From: a virus
IMG/VR virus record: IMGVR_UViG_3300025117_000028
Span: 124,001 to 188,000 of that record
Reading direction: 5' to 3' (one strand)
DNA length: 64,000 nucleotides
The notes under the pieces: model-generated
Told to the model about the DNA's origin: nothing
Seen by the model: only the letters and a program-made list of their open reading frames with translations
Databases searched by the model: none
Shown here: one piece after another, positions 1-8,528 of the stretch
Numbering within the stretch: the first letter of the stretch is position 1
Layout of the letters: each line of letters opens with the position of its first letter
Program-made: the position numbers and the translations under genes

Positions 1-493
1 CTTATTACTTGAATAGGAATATCAAGGAAATATTTTTTAGCTTCTGTATCCCACAAAATACGTGTCATAACTTCTACATTTTGCTCGGCAATGGCACATA
101 CGTCAGTCGCTAAGATAAAACTTTGAAGTAATAACTCAATTGGAATTTTAGGAAGTAGGTAAACAAATCCATTCTCTTTAATAGAATTTTCGGTATATAG
201 TAACGGTTCATCATACCCATGTGCCTTCTTCATAAAGAGAGCAAATTTTTGATATTCAACGCGATAAATACCGTTCTCTTGTATAGAATAAGCCACTGGA
301 TGTTTAAGCGCAATAAAATCTTGAGCTGATCCTCCTAATACTTTAGGAATATATTTTGCCGCTAATTTATTTGTGGAAATAGTAGCAGGAGAAATAAGCT
401 TACTTAAACTTTCTCTTTTTTTCTGAATCAAAGATTTAACTTTGTCATTATTTTCGCGTAGTTCATCAGATAAAAAGTAGAATTTCTTATCCA
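1..493 (-). CDS. JAB/Mov34-type metalloprotease-like protein, PRTRC protein A-like (partial, runs off left edge)
   Basis: The start codon is at 493 and the reading frame is open to the window edge (about 164 residues visible). The visible part resembles the N-terminal domain of PRTRC protein A: a segment that binds 'prip' type prolines (LLPKIPIELL), then WDTEAKKYFLDIPIQV, which in the family leads into the JAB/MPN peptidase domain with its HxH motif. That catalytic part lies outside the window, so the assignment rests on the N-terminal pattern and on the neighbour just upstream, an E2-like gene ending one base before this start. In the family the JAB enzyme is thought to remove or process ubiquitin-like proteins. 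Function here is inferred. Confidence 0.5.
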
Positions 494-1177
494 TTAGATA
501 ACTCCATCTATGTTATTGTTACGCAACCATACACGAAGATTTCCAATGCTATTTAAAGCATTATTTGGGAAAATTTTTCCACATAATGTTTGAGCTAATT
601 CTTTTTGACCGTAATTTTGGTATTCGGCTATCACTGGTTTTTGATATAAATCATCATTAAATGTAGAAGATAGAAAATTATTAATAATTCCGATAGCACT
701 TTCAATTCCATTTAAAACATGCTCAGTTGATCCCCAGCAAATTTTTCCATCATTATATGTATTACCATATGGCCAATGGTAGATTTCGGTACTTTGAGTC
801 AGGGCATAATGTTTTAAACATATACAATAAGTATATGTGCTTGAACCAGCTTTAACAAATACAAATAAGGTGATAGGGATAGGAACATTATCAATTGCCT
901 CAACAGCTGCACCTGTTCTTTTGTTATGGTAATTATAAGTTAATAAACTTGCTGGGTATGTAAATAAAAGAATTTCTTTATTGAGATTTCTGGTGTAATA
1001 AGAAATACCAAAACTATGAAAAGGGCCTAATTTAACTTCTTGTTTATCAACGAAGAAATTAGCAATTAAATGATCTGGAATTGTTTTATATATAATTTCA
1101 TTAGAGGCAGAAATAAATTTTGCATTAACTTCGCTTGAATTTTCTTCTAAAGTTAATATTAATTTTGAGTTATTCAT
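494..1177 (-). CDS. E2-like protein, PRTRC protein B type
   Basis: 227 residues, start preceded by AAGAGGAAAGA. The C-terminal half holds YHWPYGNTYNDGKICWGS, which matches the signature of PRTRC protein B / prokaryotic E2 family D (aromatic, Pro, Asn, then a Gly-x-x-Cys-x-Gly-Asn/Ser block); the Cys (about residue 151) would be the conjugating cysteine. It abuts the JAB-like gene and follows the UBL gene, the order found in PRTRC cassettes. In that system the E2-like protein is predicted to carry a ubiquitin-like protein as a thioester. Sequence similarity is by motif only. Confidence 0.55.
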   Translation of the reverse strand: MNNSKLILTLEENSSEVNAKFISASNEIIYKTIPDHLIANFFVDKQEVKLGPFHSFGISYYTRNLNKEILLFTYPASLLTYNYHNKRTGAAVEAIDNVPIPITLFVFVKAGSSTYTYCICLKHYALTQSTEIYHWPYGNTYNDGKICWGSTEHVLNGIESAIGIINNFLSSTFNDDLYQKPVIAEYQNYGQKELAQTLCGKIFPNNALNSIGNLRVWLRNNNIDGVI

Positions 1178-1186
1178 TCTTTCCTC

Positions 1187-1966
1187 TTAAAGCCCATAAG
1201 TGATTACGTTGTTAATGTCTGTTACGAGAACGTTTGGAGGGGCAAATAAATTGCCGTCTATATAAAGAACTGAATTTTTATTTATGGCTTCTAATAAAAT
1301 TTTTAGATAAAGCGGTTGAGTTGTATCAATTTTGTTAATGTTATAACAAGTTCTATCAATCTCTAAAATATGAGTTAGTTTATTTGGTTGCCATACGTTA
1401 AACTCATAAACAATATTTTTAAATGTTGCTTTGATCTTTTTTGCTGTACTTCGTTGCAAATTATTACTACAAGATATTAAATAATTAAATACTTGTTCTG
1501 TTACGTCTATAGAAAGAGAATTCAACAATTGATTATTTATAATTTTATAACCTAAAGCTATATTAGGATTTTTTGTTGTTAATTTATTTTTAATATTCAT
1601 CAGAACATTAAAATCTTGTAGTATATTAATATTTTGATTTTCGTTTATTAAACAATAATCATAAATATTAAATAATTGTTCTGTAGTTGCACAATCAAAT
1701 AGGGCATGTGAACTTATCATAAAATTTGTAGACGTTAAATGAATTTGATTAACAGTAGGATTCGTTTTAAGGGCTTCTAAAATAGTTTCAGTCTTTTTAA
1801 GTAAATTGAGAAGTCCTCGTTTATTGCAATTTTCCATTCCTGGAATCGTTATTCGCATTCTTTCAATTCTTTTTTTATCTTCTGGAGTTAATGAAGTTAA
1901 AAATTTAGCAAAATTTTCTAAGATATTGTAAAACCCAATTACATCTTCTATCTCTATGGTATTCAT
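1187..1966 (-). CDS. Unknown protein in the position of PRTRC protein F
   Basis: 259 residues, rich in Asn, Ile and Leu, predicted mostly helical, with no motif I recognise. The start has GGAG eight bases upstream and overlaps the preceding gene by four bases (ATGA type), so the two are translationally coupled. Its place between the UBL-side genes and the E2-like gene corresponds to protein F of PRTRC cassettes, but I see no sequence proof of that. Confidence 0.6.
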   Translation of the reverse strand: MNTIEIEDVIGFYNILENFAKFLTSLTPEDKKRIERMRITIPGMENCNKRGLLNLLKKTETILEALKTNPTVNQIHLTSTNFMISSHALFDCATTEQLFNIYDYCLINENQNINILQDFNVLMNIKNKLTTKNPNIALGYKIINNQLLNSLSIDVTEQVFNYLISCSNNLQRSTAKKIKATFKNIVYEFNVWQPNKLTHILEIDRTCYNINKIDTTQPLYLKILLEAINKNSVLYIDGNLFAPPNVLVTDINNVITYGL

Positions 1967-2232
1967 ACGAAGTCTCCATTAGTAGAAACAGAAGAAATTT
2001 TCTTGTAATTAGTAGCGACTAAGGCCCAATTAATTTTTTTAGCTTTTTGTTCTAGAAGATAAGCTTTTGCTTTATCAATTAATGGTTGATACAGTTTTAA
2101 ATATTTTAAAAAGTTATCAGCTTCTGTTACTCCTTTAGTAGTTCCTATTATGGACTTTAGGAGTAAGAACTCATATTCTTGAAGATCACTTTTTTTGTAT
2201 TTTTCAATTGTTTCTTGAAGATTTTTAAACAT
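1963..2232 (-). CDS. Small unknown protein of the UBL cassette
   Basis: 89 residues, charged and helical (many Lys, Leu, Tyr). The ribosome binding site is weak and the gene starts just after a strong terminator, so it may depend on read-through. It overlaps the next gene by four bases. No family recognised. Confidence 0.55.
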   Translation of the reverse strand: MFKNLQETIEKYKKSDLQEYEFLLLKSIIGTTKGVTEADNFLKYLKLYQPLIDKAKAYLLEQKAKKINWALVATNYKKISSVSTNGDFV

Positions 2233-2262
2233 GTATCTTTTTTTTAGATAGGTTGAAAAAGG

Positions 2263-2294
2263 AAAGGGCTAGGAGAGACTTCCCCTAGCCCTTT
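2263..2294 (-). terminator. Intrinsic terminator after the UBL gene
   Basis: A perfect 11-bp stem (AAAGGGCTAGG / CCTAGCCCTTT) with a 10-nt loop is followed on the minus strand by CCTTTTT. It lies just downstream of the UBL gene and separates it from the rest of the cassette, which would make the UBL transcript more abundant than the downstream genes. The hairpin is followed by a T run on the plus strand too. Confidence 0.8.
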
Positions 2295-2321
2295 TTGGTT
2301 GGTCAAACGACTAATTTTTTT

Positions 2322-2504
2322 TTAGCCTAACTCTCCACGCTTTTGCTTAAAATCAAATACGGTGTTTCCATCCTCAGTATGAGTGGAAACTTCCACGTTG
2401 CGGGCGCCTTGGCCGTTTACCGCAACAATAATTGCCCTTGCATCTTCAAGGGTAGCAGTGGAAGCGAGTTCATACGTTTGACCATTGTAACGTGCACTAA
2501 CCAT
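2322..2504 (-). CDS. Ubiquitin-like beta-grasp protein, PRTRC protein C-like
   Basis: 60 residues. The pattern NGQTYELASTATLEDARAII, then VEVSTHTEDGNTVFDFK, ending in GELG, is that of the short beta-grasp proteins (PRTRC protein C) that end in Gly-x-x-Gly. A terminal glycine is what a ubiquitin-like modifier needs for activation by a ThiF-type E1. A very strong ribosome binding site (AAAAGGAGGATTT) and a terminator directly behind the gene suggest high, separate expression. The protein is small for the fold; an alternative is a plain DUF with no conjugation role. Confidence 0.5.
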   Translation of the reverse strand: MVSARYNGQTYELASTATLEDARAIIVAVNGQGARNVEVSTHTEDGNTVFDFKQKRGELG

Positions 2505-2519
2505 AAATCCTCCTTTTGG

Positions 2520-2783
2520 TTAACCAAACTTCAATATACTATGATCTATAGTAAAAGTTATTTCATTTTTATCGATGGTGATTGTGCTTACATTTAAATT
2601 TGGTGTTCTAATTATTTCTGGAGTAGTTAAAGTAAAATTTTCTTTTAGTGTTGGTAATAATTGTTTTAGTTTTTCGTTATTAATAAGAATGATATATGTT
2701 TCATTAACTTCTGAAATTGTTAAGTCTTTATCTTCTAAGCTAGGATAAAGTTCTAATATCTTTTTTTTTATGTTATTTAACAT
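2520..2783 (-). CDS. Unknown small protein
   Basis: 87 residues; helical N-terminus followed by a beta-rich half with alternating hydrophobic residues (VSTITIDKNEITFTID). It sits directly upstream of the UBL gene. No family recognised. Confidence 0.6.
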   Translation of the reverse strand: MLNNIKKKILELYPSLEDKDLTISEVNETYIILINNEKLKQLLPTLKENFTLTTPEIIRTPNLNVSTITIDKNEITFTIDHSILKFG

Positions 2784-2786
2784 TTT

Positions 2787-3134
2787 TTAACCTGATTGTA
2801 AAACTAAAAAAAAGATTGAATATGTAAAAAGAACTCCACTCAAAAATGAAACTACATACCATTTGGTTTCGTTTATTGCCGGAGATTTACTACTAATTAA
2901 TTGTTTCTTTAACAATATAAGATTATATTTCAAATTTTCGTTTTGTTTAATAGTTTGAGTATATTCAAGAATAAGTAAATCTTTTAAATCTTTTGTTTCG
3001 AGAATTTGTAATACTTTTTCTCTTGATAATAAATACCCATTATAAGGACTATCTTCTCCTTTTTGTAAATAAACTGGTTCCTCTGCAAAACTTAAATTGC
3101 AAAAAAGAAATAATGAAATAAGTATTAATCGCAT
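2787..3134 (-). CDS. Secreted/membrane protein with signal peptide and C-terminal membrane segment
   Basis: 115 residues: an N-terminal signal peptide (residues 1-17, ending CNLSFAEE), a segment with QKGEDSPYNGYLLSREK, a charged helical stretch (about 40-85) and a C-terminal hydrophobic helix (about 93-112). The 'GE-x-P-x-x-G-x-L-L' motif is widespread in small phage envelope proteins encoded near lysis genes, and the layout would suit an i-spanin-like or other lysis accessory protein. No endolysin or holin is seen next to it, so the role stays open. Confidence 0.55.
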   Translation of the reverse strand: MRLILISLFLFCNLSFAEEPVYLQKGEDSPYNGYLLSREKVLQILETKDLKDLLILEYTQTIKQNENLKYNLILLKKQLISSKSPAINETKWYVVSFLSGVLFTYSIFFLVLQSG

Positions 3135-3466
3135 GTTTTTGCTTCTCGTACCTTCTTGATCATATCTAAAAGTAATTCATTCATTTCCCAAGACGCATCT
3201 TGATCTTTTTTTGTGAAGACTGTTAGAAGATATTGATAATCTTTGTCTTCAAGTTTAACATCTAAAGATTTAGATTTATCTTTATCCCATTGAAAATGAT
3301 TATTAGAACTTTCAAGTTCTATCTCTTTTGCTTCTTCTTCGCTTATTGTAATCTTTTTTAAAATTTTTAATCCAGATTCTAAATCTTCTGTACTACCTTT
3401 TAGTCCTCTGACTAAAGAAGTAATATATAAGCGTTCATAAATACTAAGTTCTTTTATTTCTTTCAT
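3125..3466 (-). CDS. Unknown acidic helical protein
   Basis: 113 residues if started at the ATG at 3466, which has AAGAGGTTAT upstream; the open frame extends further but that part overlaps the preceding gene. Acidic and Lys-rich, predicted helical. It overlaps the signal-peptide gene behind it by ten bases. No family recognised. Confidence 0.6.
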   Translation of the reverse strand: MKEIKELSIYERLYITSLVRGLKGSTEDLESGLKILKKITISEEEAKEIELESSNNHFQWDKDKSKSLDVKLEDKDYQYLLTVFTKKDQDASWEMNELLLDMIKKVREAKTCD

Positions 3467-3474
3467 ATAACCTC

Positions 3475-3807
3475 TTAGATTATTAATCCTAATTCTGCAA
3501 TGGCTTTTTGTAACTCTATATATTCTTCTTCTGATACTTCTTCCAGCTTGTCTGGATAAATTAAATCTATAATATTCCAAGCAAAACGAGCTTCAGAGAC
3601 CTTCATTGGGTATTTATTTAAATAAGGAATATTTGTTGTTCCATCTAATACCAAACAATATATAGTATCTTGATGTTCAAATACCATTTGTAATCTTACA
3701 GATGTAATTTCTCCAACTTCATTATGGAGATATGGATATTTTAATCCACCAGGAGTAAAATATGTTTTCTTAAGATCCTTTTCTTTTGCATTCCAAATGA
3801 TTTTCAT
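3475..3807 (-). CDS. Unknown protein
   Basis: 110 residues with an AGAGGGA ribosome binding site; overlaps the upstream zinc-ribbon gene by four bases. Mixed alpha/beta composition with a helical acidic C-terminus (KLEEVSEEEYIELQKA). No recognised domain. Confidence 0.6.
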   Translation of the reverse strand: MKIIWNAKEKDLKKTYFTPGGLKYPYLHNEVGEITSVRLQMVFEHQDTIYCLVLDGTTNIPYLNKYPMKVSEARFAWNIIDLIYPDKLEEVSEEEYIELQKAIAELGLII

Positions 3808-4085
3808 TTATCCCTCTTCTTTTTCGTTTCTGGAACAGGGGCTTCTGTCACTTTACATACCATTTCAAATGTTGCTACATTGCCTGTTAAATCACGTACC
3901 ATAGCATAATGAGTAGGTGTGCTATCAACGGTTTTGATGATATGAATTAGTCGCCACTTATTCTTACAAGCTTCACATTGAATATCTGCCATGTAATCAA
4001 AAGTGGCAGAGATTTCTTGTCCACATCTAGCTTCTGAATTAGACCCTTCTTTATGTTTACATCTAAACTTTACATTAAACTGCAT
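3804..4085 (-). CDS. Small Cys-rich (zinc-ribbon-like) protein
   Basis: 93 residues with cysteines at CKHKEG, RCGQ and the CEAC pair, a spacing that suggests one zinc site in the first half. The C-terminus is basic. Its start lies one base from the RNA polymerase stop (shared base at 4085), so it is co-translated with the polymerase and may be an accessory factor of it; that is inference. Confidence 0.55.
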   Translation of the reverse strand: MQFNVKFRCKHKEGSNSEARCGQEISATFDYMADIQCEACKNKWRLIHIIKTVDSTPTHYAMVRDLTGNVATFEMVCKVTEAPVPETKKKRDK

Positions 4086-7054
4086 TAAGCCTCCTGGTTA
4101 ATAATATCCATTTCATCTTTAATATAAGAAAGCATTTGATTTTGGAAAAACAAATGAACATCCTGATGTTGTAACGCTTCAAGATTGAATTTGTATCCGT
4201 TGGTCATTCCAACAATATTGCTTACTAACTCTCCAATTTCGGTTTCATGGAGTTTTGTGATCTTTAAAAATGTTTTTATTTTTTCTTCTGATAAATTAAA
4301 CTTTTGTAATGTATTAATGACGTACTCAATATTTTCTTTTTTAAGAATATTTTTCAGTATGAAAGGCGTAAAGAATTTACTCCCGCCCTCAACATGTTTG
4401 ATACCTCGGACTAAACAATCTTGAACTAATCTTGCATATATGAAAATTAATTCATGCATTAATTCTTTATCGATGTAATTTTTGCCATAGGTCCATTCGC
4501 ATAAGCCATACCATTCCCATAATTGTAATGTTCCAAATCCCATAAGGGTTTTAGCAATGGCGCTGTCTGCAAATATTTGTTTATACTTATCATAATCAAT
4601 ATAGTACCATCTAAAAGGTTGGAAATCAAGAGCTGAATTACTTAGTTCTTTTTTTGTATATTGTTTAATCCAGTCTATCTCATATGGTCTTAGGTTTTTA
4701 TCGGGATCTGTAACGTATATCTTTTCTAATAAATTTTGTCCCTCAATACTACTAGGAGCTAATATTGGGAATATATCTCCGTCGCAATCGCTTTGGTCAT
4801 TAAGACAATCCAATGGATTACGTAATATAATAGATGCGCAAGCTTGTTTGTCAATAACATCGTTTATATTCCAGCCTATTTCATTTAAGTAATACTCAAA
4901 ATCATCGGCTGTCATAATCTTTTGAATAAATATTTGTCCAGGCCATATAACTGGATTTCTTGTTCCACAATGATAGGTTAGCCCATTTTCTATTACAAGT
5001 TTATTAAAAGTAGGATGAAAAATAACAACATGTGTGCGAGGAACTCTCCAATCGTAAAGTTGTTTTGCTGATAGTCCGAATATTCTAGTTGTACAGTTAG
5101 CACTTATAAGTTTATTCTTCCCTATCAATTCGGATTTGATAGCATCTAAATATGCTTCATGAGCATTTTCTATTTGTTTTTTATTGGTTATAAATTGATT
5201 GTTAGTCTTTTTCCCTCTTAGGGATAAGAGTAATCTATTTGCTCTACTAAAAATAGTTGTGTAGCGAACTTCTCCGCTATAAATTTCATCAGATAATAGC
5301 CTGAGCATATATGCGCTGGGAAATCTGATTGTCAATCCATTGTGTTTATAAATAAAACCGTTGTTATCAAAATTTAAAAGTCCTTCATTCGGAACTTTAT
5401 CTCCAAAAGTAATAATCGGGAATTTAATTCCTTCCATCCATTGGAGTAAATCTTCATGATTGAAAACAGGAATGTCTTTATTATATTGTTGAAGAATTTT
5501 AATAGATTCAACAACGCAATCTTTCTTAATTTTATTATCTTCTTTCTCCATGAGATGAAGAGCTAATTCATCGTATCCATAATGATGTAAATATTTAATA
5601 ACTTCTGGTAGAACCTTATGATCATCTTTTACACGACAATATTCCGAAGCTAATTCTGTAATTTGGATGGGTAATACTCCAGCCCATACTGTTTTAGTTA
5701 CCCATTTATTATTAATTTTTCTAACCCAAGTAACTTTTTCAATCTTAGATTGAATATCGTTAATTTGTTCTTCGGACATATTGTTAATGTTATACGAACT
5801 GCCTTTAACCATTGCGTCTAGCCCTAATTTTGCCAAGGCAATGGTATTATATTTGGCTTTGATACTATTATGTCCCATTCTTAGATCAATAGGATATGTT
5901 TTGTTTTGATAAATGATATAACCTAAATCTATAACAGGTTTAGTCATGCCCTTGATACCTGTATCTGAAACTATGCGCGTAGAATTTAAACGGGCACGAC
6001 TTTCCCATATAACATGGTAACTATTACGATAGGTTAAATTAGGATGTACCTCTAATACTGTTGCAGATAACAATCCTTGAGGGATATGAATATCTTTACC
6101 ATCTTTATCTTGAGCGATAACAGTAGAGCTATGTACTTTTTGACCTACAATTAATGGTAATTCTATCCCATCGGATAATTCTAAGTCTTGAGAACGAATT
6201 GGTTTGACTATGTTTTGAGTAAATGAACGAGCAGCTTCAATTTCTCCGCCTAATAAATCGTAAGTAGTAGTATTGATTTCGTCAAATACTATTAAACAAT
6301 TTTTAGTGTGTGTAGTTTCATCAGGATTATCTTCCCATGATAAAACCGGTTTTGACTGTTTGATGAACTCTATGTGGTCATTAGCTACACACGATTTATG
6401 CCTTGACAGGAGTTGAGAAGCGTTTTTATCAGTATTAAAAATAGTCTTTACTTGACTTCCCTCAAAGTCATAACCAATAGCTTTATAATTTTTCTTATTT
6501 AAATAAAGAGTAAAAAGACCACGAGTGGGTCCACTTTCACTACCACATAGTACTGGTAGTTCAGTTAGGATTTGTTTCATGAGGACAACATTAAGTGATT
6601 GCCATTCTGTGCGAAAGGCATCACCTAAACATTGCCATTTTTCACCTGTCGTAGGATTGCTAGGGTGAATGAACTTAACTCTGTTCTCAAATTTTAATTT
6701 ACTGTTGTCAGAAATAGGGATACTCGAAGCGCCTATTTCAACAAAACGTTGAATATCGTCTTTTAATAAATTAATAAAAGGTACTTTTTGTTGTAAAATT
6801 TGTTCGAGTCTTTGATCTAAGATTTGACAGAATATATCCTGGGCACTATACCAGGCTTTAGTATTGTCTGTAAACATAATCATAGGCATGACTCGATTAC
6901 AGACAAATTGTCCGTCAATATTCATGGGGAGAGTAAGAGAATAAACTCCGTTCGGGGAAGTGAATAATAATTCTACTTTTTTATCATTAATGAGATATCG
7001 AAATATATGGGGATAAATTTGAGCATAGTAATCCAGAAGTTTTACAAGATTCAT
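4085..7054 (-). CDS. Single-chain two-barrel RNA polymerase, QDE-1/RDR/YonO-like
   Basis: 989 residues. Residues 756-760 are DCDGD, the catalytic loop of double-psi beta-barrel RNA polymerases that binds Mg2+ (DFDGD in cellular beta-prime, DLDGD in eukaryotic RDR enzymes). About 55 residues earlier GTRNPVIWPGQ matches the RNP-x-x-x-PG motif that precedes this loop in RDR/QDE-1 proteins. Around residue 390-410, RMGHNSIKAKYN may be the first barrel with its lysines. Length fits YonO (single-subunit phage DNA-dependent RNA polymerase) better than multisubunit enzymes. The start at 7054 has AAAGGAGGCTCAC; an upstream in-frame ATG lies inside the protease gene. Template type (DNA or RNA) cannot be told from sequence, but transcription of phage genes is the likely role. 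Confidence 0.75.
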   Translation of the reverse strand: MNLVKLLDYYAQIYPHIFRYLINDKKVELLFTSPNGVYSLTLPMNIDGQFVCNRVMPMIMFTDNTKAWYSAQDIFCQILDQRLEQILQQKVPFINLLKDDIQRFVEIGASSIPISDNSKLKFENRVKFIHPSNPTTGEKWQCLGDAFRTEWQSLNVVLMKQILTELPVLCGSESGPTRGLFTLYLNKKNYKAIGYDFEGSQVKTIFNTDKNASQLLSRHKSCVANDHIEFIKQSKPVLSWEDNPDETTHTKNCLIVFDEINTTTYDLLGGEIEAARSFTQNIVKPIRSQDLELSDGIELPLIVGQKVHSSTVIAQDKDGKDIHIPQGLLSATVLEVHPNLTYRNSYHVIWESRARLNSTRIVSDTGIKGMTKPVIDLGYIIYQNKTYPIDLRMGHNSIKAKYNTIALAKLGLDAMVKGSSYNINNMSEEQINDIQSKIEKVTWVRKINNKWVTKTVWAGVLPIQITELASEYCRVKDDHKVLPEVIKYLHHYGYDELALHLMEKEDNKIKKDCVVESIKILQQYNKDIPVFNHEDLLQWMEGIKFPIITFGDKVPNEGLLNFDNNGFIYKHNGLTIRFPSAYMLRLLSDEIYSGEVRYTTIFSRANRLLLSLRGKKTNNQFITNKKQIENAHEAYLDAIKSELIGKNKLISANCTTRIFGLSAKQLYDWRVPRTHVVIFHPTFNKLVIENGLTYHCGTRNPVIWPGQIFIQKIMTADDFEYYLNEIGWNINDVIDKQACASIILRNPLDCLNDQSDCDGDIFPILAPSSIEGQNLLEKIYVTDPDKNLRPYEIDWIKQYTKKELSNSALDFQPFRWYYIDYDKYKQIFADSAIAKTLMGFGTLQLWEWYGLCEWTYGKNYIDKELMHELIFIYARLVQDCLVRGIKHVEGGSKFFTPFILKNILKKENIEYVINTLQKFNLSEEKIKTFLKITKLHETEIGELVSNIVGMTNGYKFNLEALQHQDVHLFFQNQMLSYIKDEMDIINQEA

Positions 7055-7757
7055 GTGAGCCTCCTTTGTCGCACTCGCAATTATCTTCTTCGTAGCTTTC
7101 TTCTGCATAAAGATTGATCTGACGTTTTTTTACCTTAGGCTTATTAGTATATGTTACTTCTTCTACTATAGCTTCAGCTAAGCCTTGGCTTAATGCATCT
7201 TCTGCCGTGAACCATTGATCTGTTCTTAACCATTCTTCAACATCAAAAACAGGATGGTTTACTCTTTCGGAAATAAGTGTAAGAAATTTTTGACGCTGAT
7301 AATTTACTAAATGTAAATGATTTTGTAAATTTGAATATGTTTCTGCGGCATATAAGAAGATATCATGTAACATGATATGAGCTGAAGGGTAAATTAGTCG
7401 ATGGGGCATTGATAGAGCAATAATACCTGCTGCACTAGCGGCTTCTCCCTGTATTACTGCTGTTGCATTTTGAGAGGAAAGAAGGATGGAATCTATTATT
7501 CGATACATAGCATCTACATCTCCTCCTGGACTATCTATTAATAATAATGGAGGTTCCTGAGGAGTTAACATAGATAAATCTTCTTCAATTTGTTCCGCTA
7601 ATTCTTGGCAAATTTCACCATAGACTTTAATGGTTTTGTCATTGATAGTAATATGGACACGTATGTCATCAGGTACAATACCTTTTTCTCCGGTTTTTTT
7701 TAGTTCTTTAATTATGCTCTTTTTATAATTAACTTGTTTAGCATGTGTGTTAATCAT
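6987..7757 (-). CDS. ClpP-type serine protease
   Basis: 256 residues. IDSPGGDVDA is the ClpP/SppA oxyanion segment, GEAASAAG carries the catalytic Ser (about residue 105), HIMLHDI the catalytic His (about residue 129), and an Asp in the VNHPVFDVEEW region could complete the triad. The C-terminal 40 residues, with several Cys, are extra to the family. Many phages use ClpP-like enzymes as prohead protease, but here the head module has its own protease gene at 60.5 kb, so this one may act on host or phage regulatory proteins, or on the giant polyprotein. It overlaps the polymerase start by 68 bases. Confidence 0.85.
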   Translation of the reverse strand: MINTHAKQVNYKKSIIKELKKTGEKGIVPDDIRVHITINDKTIKVYGEICQELAEQIEEDLSMLTPQEPPLLLIDSPGGDVDAMYRIIDSILLSSQNATAVIQGEAASAAGIIALSMPHRLIYPSAHIMLHDIFLYAAETYSNLQNHLHLVNYQRQKFLTLISERVNHPVFDVEEWLRTDQWFTAEDALSQGLAEAIVEEVTYTNKPKVKKRQINLYAEESYEEDNCECDKGGSHESCKTSGLLCSNLSPYISISH

Positions 7758-7773
7758 GTCTCTCCTAAAAAAA

Positions 7774-8091
7774 TTAAAAATCTAAATCAATTTCATCATC
7801 CTCTTCATTATCTTCATCGTATTCTTCTTTTTCTTCTGGTAAAGTTTCTTCCTCGTCATCCTCACCTAGAAAATCTTTTAGTAATTGTTTAGTTTCGTCG
7901 TCGAGTTGATCAACTGTTGAAGATTTCTGAACTTTTTGCGGAGAAAGTTCTTCTAACTTATTTCCATCAACAGTAATTAGCCCATAGTAACTATGGCTGA
8001 CCACATAAATATCTCCAGTTTTAGCTGTAATTTCTACTTCGTCATTACCAGGAGGAAGAGTCTTTAGTCTGGCTTTGTTCCCAACTTTCAT
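7774..8091 (-). CDS. KOW/SH3-like domain with long acidic tail
   Basis: 105 residues. The first 50 form a small beta-barrel-like segment (KVGNKARLKTL ... GDIYVVSHSYYGLITVDG) and the last 35 are nearly all Glu and Asp. Such tails mimic DNA or bind basic partners. I chose the ATG at 8091; an in-frame GTG at 8103 is possible. The gene lies directly upstream of the protease. Confidence 0.6.
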   Translation of the reverse strand: MKVGNKARLKTLPPGNDEVEITAKTGDIYVVSHSYYGLITVDGNKLEELSPQKVQKSSTVDQLDDETKQLLKDFLGEDDEEETLPEEKEEYDEDNEEDDEIDLDF

Positions 8092-8299
8092 TTTTTTTCT
8101 CACATAAAAGGTGTTTTATATTCAAAACATCGAACGATATTTCTATATTATCAACGAAGATTACTAAATCTTCAACTCTTTTTTTATACGATTGAATAAT
8201 ATTTGTAATTAATCCTTCATTTTGTGGAAGTAATTCCTCAAAAAGTGGAATAGACTTATGATAAAGTCCTAAAAATATTGGTTGTTCGGGATTTTTCAT
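8045..8299 (-). CDS. Unknown protein
   Basis: 84 residues if started at 8299, just past a strong hairpin; the longer open frame would run through the hairpin and into the preceding gene. It overlaps the next gene by about 47 bases. Helical, ends in a polar Ser/Gln-rich tail. The start is uncertain because no clear ribosome binding site lies before 8299. Confidence 0.45.
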   Translation of the reverse strand: MKNPEQPIFLGLYHKSIPLFEELLPQNEGLITNIIQSYKKRVEDLVIFVDNIEISFDVLNIKHLLCEKKNESWEQSQTKDSSSW

Positions 8300-8309
8300 A
8301 GGTAAGTGG

Positions 8310-8334
8310 GGAGGGGACTCACCATCCCCTCCCT
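8310..8334 (-). other. Perfect 9-bp GC hairpin between two genes
   Basis: GGGAGGGGA and TCCCCTCCC form a perfect stem with a 7-nt loop. It lies between the stop of the zinc-ribbon gene (8340) and the start at 8299. There is no T run after it on the minus strand, so it is more likely an RNA-processing or translation-control element than a terminator. Confidence 0.6.
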
Positions 8335-8339
8335 TCTCC

Positions 8340-8528
8340 TTAAATAGGATTTGTTGTCCAGCTACCATGTTTTGCGTAGCCGTTAACATCTTTCATAGCA
8401 GTTTTTTGATTACAATGGGGGCATGTGGTGAGATCCCCAAATTGTAATGTCTCATTTGTTAAAATTTCAAATTGTTGTCCCTTGGTAGGGCAATCTGAAT
8501 TTTGACAAACAAAGTTGTAGATTTTCAC
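8340..8528 (-). CDS. Zinc-ribbon protein
   Basis: 62 residues with a GTG start (GTGA overlap with the preceding gene, AGGGGA upstream). FVCQNSDC and TTCPHCNQ give two Cys pairs, a classic small zinc ribbon. The C-terminal HGSWTTNP tail is polar. Possible nucleic-acid or protein adaptor. Confidence 0.65.
   Translation of the reverse strand: MKIYNFVCQNSDCPTKGQQFEILTNETLQFGDLTTCPHCNQKTAMKDVNGYAKHGSWTTNPI

Noticed and set aside
6987-7757. ClpP-like gene as the prohead protease
   Set aside because: The head module at 60.5 kb has its own protease-scaffold gene; this gene is 53 kb away in the polymerase region.
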